Shown here piece by piece: positions 55,640-64,000 of a stretch of DNA of 64,000 nucleotides. Under the pieces are notes generated by a model. It saw only the letters and a list, made by a program, of their open reading frames with translations, searched no databases and was not told the DNA's origin. Positions within the stretch are counted from its first letter, which is position 1. Every line of letters begins with the position of its first letter. The position numbers were made by a program, and so were the translations under genes. Location of the stretch: assembly GCA_035578905.1 (NCBI GenBank), contig JAQJVL010002159.1, forward strand, positions 53,855-117,854. The letters run 5' to 3'. The stretch comes from Stictocephala bisonia. Taxonomy: Eukaryota; Arthropoda; Insecta; Hemiptera; Membracidae.

Positions 55640-56830
55640 AATTCACAGGCTTTATATAACGATGTTTCCATTTTAAATTTTTTAGTTGTATCAAATCACA
55701 GCATTTTTAAAAAACGATCGTTTTCATTTTAAATTTTTAGTTATATCAAATACAAAATCTTATGTAAAGATTTTTTTCATTTTAATTTTTTGTTAGTTCC
55801 TTAACGAAAAATTTTTTTATAACCCATCGTTTTCATTTTACTTTTTTTTAGTATCAATACCAAAAGATCTTATTTAACATCGTTTTTTTTTACCCTTTTT
55901 TTAGTTTTTCAATTTTCCAGGTTTTAAAATAACCCATCGTTTCCCTTTTTTTTTTATTTTTAAAATTAAAATCCCCCTTTTTTTATATTTCCCTCGTTTC
56001 CCTTTTACTTTTTAGGTTAGTATCAATATCACGATCTTATTTAACGATCCCTTTCCCTTTTTTTTTTTATTTAAAATTAAAAAATAAGATCTTTTTTATA
56101 ACGGGTCGTTTTATTTTTTTTTAGTTGTATCAAAAATACAGATTTAATTTTAAACCCAAACGTTTTCCCTTTTACTTTTTTAGTTAGTTTTCAATTTTCA
56201 AAAATTTATAAACGATCGTTTTATTTTTTTTTTTTAGTTAGTTTTTCAATATCCCCAAACTTATATAACGATCGTTTTCATTTTATTTTTTTTTTTGTAT
56301 CAAAATTTACAGTTTTTATATAAAGATGTTTCCATTTTTTCTTTTTAGTTAGTATCAAAATCACAGATTTTTTTATAACCCATCGTTTTTTATTTTATTT
56401 TTTTAGTTAGTATCAAAAAACAGATTTTTAATAACGATCGGGTTTTTATTTTTTTTTTTGTTAGTATCAATATCACCGACCTTATAATAATGATATTTTT
56501 TATTTTTTTTTTTAGTTTGTATAATATCACAGATCTTATAAACGTCGTTTTTATTTTTCTTTTTTTTTAGTATCAATATAAGAATTTTTTTCACGACGTT
56601 TATATCAATATCACAGATGTTATAAAAACATCGTTTTATCAATATCACAGATTTTAAAAAAACGATCCCTTCCCTATCCCTTTTCACAAGGGTGTTATTT
56701 TTCCCCGTTATAACCAAAAATCACAGTGTTATATAAAATTTGTTTCCAAATTTTTCTTTTTTAGTTTGTATCAATTTTTCACAGATTTTATAAAATCGTC
56801 TTTCTATTTCGATATATTTAAAACCATTTT
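55640..56830. repeat. ~54-bp satellite array, about 21 copies, noisy
   Basis: Consensus order tagttagtatcaatatcaca, gatcttatataacgatcgtt, ttcattttactttttt. The tagtatcaatatcacagatc marker is visible in many copies, for example near 56,465, 56,575 and 56,640. Confidence 0.8.
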
Positions 56831-59800
56831 AAGGTTAAAGTAAATCTGAATTTTTGATTATTTTTTTTCTATAAAATTTTTTTTTTGGGGGGAAATTTTA
56901 AAACTTTCAATTTTTTAATTTTCCAAGTGTTAGTAAAACAAAAATTTATTTTTTAATATTTTTTAAAATATGTATACTGTACTTTTCCAAATCATAGGCA
57001 CGCCTTTGTTTAAAGTTTAATTGGGGATTTTTTTTATTTAAAAAAGGAAACTTAAAGTACCCCAAAAAATTTTTTTTTCCCCTTTTAAAGAAAAAAATTT
57101 TGCGGGTTAAACCATTGGGGGGTGCCCTTAATGGCCCAATTGTTAAAAATATTTGTACACCCTTATTTGCTTATGAAAACCCCTCCCAACATTTTTCCAA
57201 ATGAGTATGCCTGCTGTACATGTTTTACAAAAACAATAATTCCCCAGGCGTTAGTTTAAAAAATACAACAAAATATTTCAAATGTGTTTGATAATGAATT
57301 TTTTTTAAAAAATGTGGGTTTTGTTATTTTTTTATAAACGTAGCCCTTTTTTTTAGGTCCCAAAAAATACTGTCAACCCCGACATTCCCAACCTTTTTAA
57401 AGGGGTGAGTGTTTTGGGGTATCCCATGAAAATTCAAAGGCCCCTAAAATCCTTTCCAATAAAAAGGTGAACATTCGAACAACAAAAATTGTTTTTAGGA
57501 AATTGTGTTTTGTTTGGAAGCCAAATTTTTAAAGCGTTGTTTTGGGGTTTAACCTTATGATATGAGCATGGGAAAAGTATTTCCCCCTTTAAATTAAAAA
57601 GGTATATATATATATCATTTTTAGTAATTGCAGCGCAAGATTGAAAAAGTTATAAAAACAAAAATTTTTAAACCCGAGTTTTATTTACAGATTTTTTTAT
57701 CTATATTCCAAAGTTGTCATATTTTTTATAATTTTATATATTATATTTTATACTTTTTTGGGTTTTAATATACAAAAGTGGTTTTTAAAAACTGCACGCT
57801 TTGATGCCCAACCCCATATTTTGATTTCTTATGGGAAGGGCTGTATGGCCTTTTATGAAAATTTGGGTTTTCACCCCTGTTTGTTTTAGACCCGGGTGAT
57901 CGTTGGGGGGCTCCCCCCGCCCCTCAAAAAGGGTTTATCGGGGAAACATAAGGAGAAAAAAATCCCAAAGGGAAATTTGGTGGGAGTTTAAAGGGGCCAC
58001 CCGGCAAAACGTGGGGGAATGGTTTTTAGGCGAAGTAGGGAAAAGTGCTAACTGCTACTCTTGTTCTGATTTTAACAGTTTTTAAATTTTCAGCGGTTTT
58101 CGTTTAATTTAAATGATGCGAAAAGTAACAGAAATGGTTAAACCGGGATTCCCCTTTTGTTGAATGTCCTTTACATCGTTTGTCAGAAATTTAAGTGTTT
58201 TATACCGAACACATTTTTAAATTTAAAATGTGGCGAAAACAAATTTACTACCATCAATATTTTGTAATTTTCGTTCCCCGTCACCATAATTTAAAGAAAA
58301 AATTGATTATATTTTATATGGAGCAAATAAGGTATTTTTTAAAAAAAGATTTAAAGTTTTAAATAAAAAGAGTTAATTAAATTTCATGTATTTAAAAAAA
58401 TAAATATAAATATAACAAATTTAAAAAAGGTTTAAAAGGGGGCTAATTTAAAAATAAAAATTATTTTCGAATTTGTTTACTGATTGTTTTTTATATTAGC
58501 CCTTAAAAATCGTGAAAAATTAATTTTTGTAAAAAAAAAAATTAAATTAAAATATTTTTTTCCCGCTCGTAATTTTTCATTAAAAAATAAAAATAACTTT
58601 TAACTTAGGTTAAAGGTTCCCCTAAAGAAAACCTTACTTTTAAATTTTTTAAAAATAACAAGCTAAAAGTAAAAAAATAAATAAATCGTCTTAGCCCCAC
58701 TGAATTCAAAAAATGATAATCAGTTTTCCCTGTTCAAAGGAAATCAAAAGAAGTTTGTTGTTGATGAAAAAGAAGCAGAAGGAATAATTTTTTGCAATTT
58801 AGGTAGTCTTTCTCATCGGTTTAAAATTTTTTATCAGTTATTGTATAATGATCAAAAAACCGGAAAATGGGGGGCTTTGGCCAAACCCCCAATTTAAGCC
58901 GTAAGCCCGTCCCTTGTAAATAGGAAGTTTCCGCACTATTTTTTTTTTTTCATTTTAATCGGAAACAATCCCTTTTTTGTTTTTATTTTTTTGTTTTTTT
59001 TTGTGTTTTTTTGGGAAAAAGTTTTTCAAAAGATGTTTTGTTTTGATAACCCCTGAAAAAAAAACCCGGGTTTTATGGGGAAAACGTCAAGGGAAAAAAA
59101 ATGAAATTAAAAAAAAATTTTTTTTTGGAGTTTGGGCCAATGGCAACTCCAAATGAAGGGGGAAAGGAGATTAGTTGCAAAAATCAGACCTTACCCTTTG
59201 CCAAATTTTCTTTGTTTTAATCCCTATTAATTCTAATTTTTTATAAATTTGGTTTTGTTTAATAATCGGGCCCACCCTTGTTTAAACAAGACTCTTTTGC
59301 TTACCGCATTATAAATTTTTATTTAAAGGTCGGGGTTTCCCCAAAACTAAAATAAAATATGCATTATTTATAATTTTATTTTAAAAAATATATGCAATAA
59401 GTACAATTTTTAAACCATTATCCAAAGTGTATACCTGAAAAGGGCCCAAAATTTTCAAATAAAATTTGGGTTTAAGAAAAAAGTTCCCGATTTTTTATCA
59501 ATTTTTTCATAATTTGGGGTACCCACATTGCTTTTTCCTTTAATTCTTAGGGTGCCCTTAAAGCGTTATAGGGTACTCAGCGGAAGGGTTTTCAGTTCAA
59601 CCCCGCTGGGCTGGTACTTTATTTTTTGAATTGGGGGGTTTAGTGGGGTAAGAAGGCTGTCGGCCCTGTTGGTTTTAATCCCTAAGAACAACGTTTTTTG
59701 GGAAATCCCTATTTGTTTTTATTTTTTGAACAAAATTTTTGAATGGGTGTATTTTTGAAAAGTTTCCTATTTTTATTAGTTTTGTTTTGATATTTTGAAT

Positions 59801-60894
59801 TTCACAAAGGGAGTTTTTTCAAATAGGTGAAAAAAAAAAAATCAAATAATTAAATTTTTTTGTCAAATTTTTTTAAAAAAATTTGGGGAAATTTGCCCAA
59901 AATAAATTTCCCAAAGGGCGTTAATTCCCTTTAAACAAATGCAATTTTTTTGGAAAAATTAAATTTTTAATTTGGATAGGGCCCACGGTGTTCGGTCCTT
60001 AAAAATCTCGGGGGTAGTCCCGTGGTAAAAAGGGGTCGATGCCCCCAAAAATTGCGTTTTTGAAAATAGCGTGACCGGGCCCCGGGCAAGTGCGTGCCCC
60101 TTGGTTGTTTTTTCCGCAATAAAATTTCAGCGGGTTTTTTGGGTTTCATCTTGGCACCTCCCCAAACAAATGGAAGGGGGCCCGACAAAGTGTTGAATTT
60201 GCGTTTATGTGTATCCTATTTTTTAAAAATGACAAAAAACCGACGTGTGGGTGCATTATTTGTCTCGTTGTTAAAAGGGGGGGTTTTTTTCCCCTTTTTT
60301 TTAAATCTTTTGGGATTGGGAAAAAAATTTTTAATTATTTTAGGATGGGTATAGAAACATTTTATGAATTGAAGAAAATCCCCCCACTTCAAAAGTCAAG
60401 TACCCAAAAGAGATATTAACCTCCTATTTGGGAAAAGTTAGTGTTTTCTCTTAGGGAAGATAACACTTAAAAATATTTTAAAAATTGTTATGTCTTTTTT
60501 TAATAAAATTTAAAGGGAAAGCGGGAATACACAACGCGCGGTCCCAATTTTGCATTGCCCATTATAGACAACGCCAAGCCGCCAACTTTTTTGTTTGGGA
60601 AACCGCTTGCAAGAGGGCTCACGGGTGCTTGCAAGCTTGGTTTGTTGGTGCAGCCGGGTCCCCTTGAATGTTTAATACCCAAAATTACTCTACTATTTTT
60701 AAACCGCTGGGGGAAACGAACCCTTTGGGGGGTGCAGAACCCTTTCCCAAAAACGGTGACATCGACCCAAAACTTGGATGCGGGGGGGTCGGTTAGAACC
60801 CCCCTGGGACAACGATCGGGATTTTACTGTTGAAAAAAGTGACGCCCAAACCTGGGTTTTTTTCCAAAGTCAACTGGCAGTGAAGTTTTTAATT

Positions 60895-61345
60895 AAAAAA
60901 TAACCTATTCTTATAGGATTAAAAAAAAAATTTGCACCTGTGCCGACTTTTAATAAAGAAAATAAGTTATTTTAATTAATTAAACCCTTTTAAATTTTTT
61001 GGCCCTTGAAATACATTAAAATTTTAAGGTCAAAAATTAACCCTGCAAAACCCAAAAAATATAAAAAAATTTTCGTCAATTTAAGGGGGAAAAATTAATT
61101 TAATATTTAAAAAAAGGGACCACAAATTGTTGCCAAAAATTTTTTGATTTTTTTCTATTTATTTCAGTTATCTATTTTTACTTCATAAAAAAATTTAAAT
61201 TTTTGGTTTAAAAACAGGTTGGTGGAAATTTTCTAGACATTACAAAAGCCCAAAAATGTGGTAATTTTCTAATAAAAAGAGGGATTAAAGTATTCCCCTT
61301 TAATTTTACATGTTCCTCACCCCCTAAAAAAGTAAGTGGGGATAT
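60895..61345 (+). repeat. Corrupted copy of the 21.2-21.8 kb repeat
   Basis: ttcttataggattaaaa, caaattgttgcc and aatgtggtaattttctaata appear in the same order as at 21,210-21,800. The CT microsatellite is reduced to a few bases (tattcccc), and many positions have changed to match a neighbouring base. Confidence 0.65.
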
Positions 61346-64000
61346 TTAAAAGATTCTTCAAATTGTTTAAACAGAATAAAACCCGGGGAACTGTTGAACC
61401 CACAAATTTTTATAATAAGGGTTTTGGGGGTCCCCAAAAAAACATACCCTATAATGGGAAATTTTTAAAAAATTTAATAGTGGGGAAACCCCTTTAAAAA
61501 AGGGAAAGTGCTGATTTTATCTTATCTATCCCAAATGACAAGCCCCAATTTTTAATTAATTAGTTCAAGTTCCCGGGGAATTTCTAATGGTCTCTAGTTA
61601 TTTTTACCCAATATTCTGAAAAAAGGTAAGCACAAGTGCCCATTAATGGCTTTGGGAAAAATTATATTTAAAATTTACGTCAATTTGGTATTTTAAAGAT
61701 TCTTTTTTGAATTCACAAGAATTGTAAAGGGATTTTTACAAAATTAAATTTTGAAAAAAAAATTTTTAAAAAAGTAATTTATCAGTATGTGGTTGTTTAA
61801 AAATTATTTAAAATATTTTTTTTTATTTTTGATTTGCTTATGTGTCTGTATTTTTTTATATTTTAAATCGTTAATTTCCCTTTCTGTTAAATTAATATAT
61901 AAAATACCGGGTGTCCCCCAAAGGTTTTTTAAATTTTTATTTTATATTATTTGCCCCTTTTTTTTTCCCAAAAATTTTCAATGACACAATTCCCTAAATA
62001 TGTTTTAAAAATATTCTGTTAAAATTACCCCGCTCCCCTGAAAAAATTGGGAACACCCAAAAGGGGGCATTTAGAAAATTTACCATTTTGTTCCCATTTA
62101 AAAAATTTAAAATTTTTTGTATTTAACCCGATTTTTTATTGGTTTTTGGGAAAGCTGTTTAATAACGCCCCCTGTTAAAAAAAGTTTTTGATTGAAGAAT
62201 ATTGCTTTTTGGGAAAAAAAAAAAAAACCTAACCCCCCCATTACATTTTTTTGAATTGAAATCGGGGAAAAAACGCTTTTTAAAGGTTTAACAAAAAAAA
62301 GGGGGTGTTGTGGTGGGTTAAATTTTTTTTAGCAAAATTGCAGAAGCCTTAGCCCTTTTTTGGTTTTTCCCGGGGGTTGAACCACCTAAACCAACAATAA
62401 TTAGTGGCAAATTTTTAAAACTGGAAGGTGTAAAAAAATTTCTAGAAAATTTAAAAAGAAATGAAACCTCCAGGGGAAACCGAAATACTGAGGAAGGTTT
62501 AACTTGAAAAATGGCGTTCCCAAATCTCCCTTTCATAGATTTTAAGAAAAAACAAAATTAATTTTTTCTAAAGCCCCAAGCCTTTAATTTTCGAAAAAGA
62601 TCCAGGAGGGGGAGTGGAATTTTTTTTCTATTTAATTGGTTTTTATGATAAACCGGTTGGGCCCCTATAAAATTTTTTTTTCAGAGACCACTTTTAAAAA
62701 ACAATGGGATGTAAATTGAACAATTTTTATTATTAAAAACCGCTAATCCACAATTCTTTAACCCGGCTCACCTTTAAAAAAAAGGAATTGCGGGTTTGGG
62801 GAGCTTTAGTTTAATGGCCCTTATCTAGAAAATTTAACAGTACCAAAGACTGGGGGAAAAAAATACACGTTTTTAAAAGAAAAAGTATTGCCCCCATTTT
62901 TACAGGGCCCGAAATGGATTTAAGCAATTTTTTTCCAAAAAGTGGTGCCCCCCCTATTTTGCAAAATTGGGCAAAAAATTATTAAATGGAAACTTTTTAG
63001 CAATTGGATTGGTGTGGAAGTGATTATTTAGATTGGCCACCCCGGCCCCAGATTTAAAAATGGTTTAATTTTTTTCTTAAGGGGTTTTTAAAGGTTTAAG
63101 TTTTACACTTGTTCGAAATGGGGAGGAATTAAAAAAAAATTGAAGATAATTCTACGGGTACCGCTGAAATTTTTTTTTTAAAGCTTTCGATTCATTTTTT
63201 TAAGCATGTTTCAGTGGGTCGCGTGGAAAGGAAATTTCGGTTCGAAAATTTTGAACCTTTTTTAGAAGGGTTTGGCTATTTCCGAATTTTTTAATTTAAA
63301 TGCCTGATTTTTAGAATATGACAAAGATTTTTAAAAAAAAAAAAAAGCGGTTTTTTTTTTTAAAGTATTTTTGTTTTTTTAAAAATCACCCTTTTATTTT
63401 TACAAATTTTTAGGAGGTAAATTTTAACAAAAACTTTTTTTAAAACTATTTAATGAATTTGTGTGTTTGAAAAAGTTCCTGTGCAAAAAAGGGCAAATAA
63501 TATAAAATCCCAAGTGGGAACCCCCTTTGTGGGAATCTGATTAAATATAATTATTTTTTAAATTTTTTTGCTGGTGTTTATTTGTATTTTAGTTATATTT
63601 TTTGTCATTTAAATTGTATCTTTAAGGGGGAGAAAATTGTATCCCCAAATACAATTTTTATTTAAAAATTTTTGTCTCGTAAAAGATGCAAGTTTACTTT
63701 AAAATTAATGTTCATTATAAAATGGGTTTTATATAGTTTTTTTGCATTGGGTTTAAAATTTAAAATTAAAAAAAATTTTCAAAAAAGCATATTTTTTTTT
63801 AAATTTTTTAATTTTTTGTTTTAATTTTGAAAAGAAAGATATTCCCAAAAATTTAAAACTATAAGACTTCAAGTTGTCAATTTGGGGTAGCCAAATTTGC
63901 CCCAGGGGGTTATAAGTTGACAAGTGGTAAATTTGTTAATTCGGGGGTATTCACTATTCGGGGGCTTTCCCAATTCATCACTGGGGTAAAAATGATCAAA

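Larger units (their letters stand above)
37230..64000. other. Low-quality, smeared sequence with recognisable corrupted repeats
   Basis: Same texture as 26.9-33.25 kb, lasting to the window end. Only tandem periodicity and corrupted copies of repeats seen elsewhere can be supported (listed separately). Open frames here are short, low-complexity and unlike known proteins. Confidence 0.8.

Noticed and set aside
59560..59660. tRNA-like look (ggttttcagttcaaccccgc)
   Set aside because: Resembles a T-arm, but no acceptor, D-arm or anticodon stem can be folded, and the sequence is unreliable.
60094..60833. Several overlapping open frames near 60.1-60.8 kb
   Set aside because: Overlap in multiple frames and strands, no motif, and lie in low-quality sequence.

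Overview
The window is eukaryotic DNA, most likely from an invertebrate animal, possibly an arthropod. It is AT-rich and full of mobile elements: non-LTR retrotransposons with animal-type reverse transcriptase and 3' ends, a P-like element, piggyBac fragments, a Ty3/gypsy-like gag-pro remnant and a Polinton/Maverick (adintovirus-like) element. I see no intact host gene, rRNA, tRNA or CRISPR array. The only host-like coding trace is a decayed SENP8-like protease copy near 1.7-2.2 kb.

Layout. 1-6.95 kb: gag-pro remnant (- strand) ending in a 70-bp minisatellite, SENP8-like pseudogene, broken LINE pieces, a piggyBac transposase fragment, then the LINE that was the Polinton target. 6,959-19,321: a complete 12.36-kb Polinton with ~168-bp terminal inverted repeats (TIRs) and a 6-bp target duplication (CACACC). 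It was inserted in frame in the LINE ORF, which resumes at 19,328. 19.3-26.9 kb: LINE 3' end carrying a 405-bp insertion with a large inverted repeat, a long CT microsatellite, a 111-bp tandem array, a ~2.5-kb P-like element with 33-bp TIRs that holds a 36-bp minisatellite, and further LINE ends. 33.3-37.2 kb: two minisatellites (71 bp and 52 bp) and a 941-bp piggyBac deletion derivative with TTAA flanks.

The Polinton carries the expected gene set. On + are a zinc-finger/protein-primed DNA polymerase B reading frame, the A32-like packaging ATPase, a PLA2-like protein, the major capsid protein, a small basic pX-like protein, an adenain-like protease, a small coiled-coil protein and the penton-like minor capsid protein. 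On - is the retroviral-type integrase. Polymerase and integrase would replicate and insert the element; ATPase, protease and capsid proteins would build virions. This copy looks disabled: two in-frame stops and one frameshift in the zinc-finger/polymerase frame, a frameshift in the capsid gene, and a copy of the left subterminal repeat that replaces the ATPase/PLA2 junction.

About 26.9-33.25 kb and 37.23-64 kb have a very different texture: smeared homopolymer runs, almost no believable coding sequence, and recognisable but corrupted copies of repeats that are clean elsewhere in the window. I read this as low-quality consensus sequence, not biology. In those stretches I report only repeats whose periodicity survives the noise.
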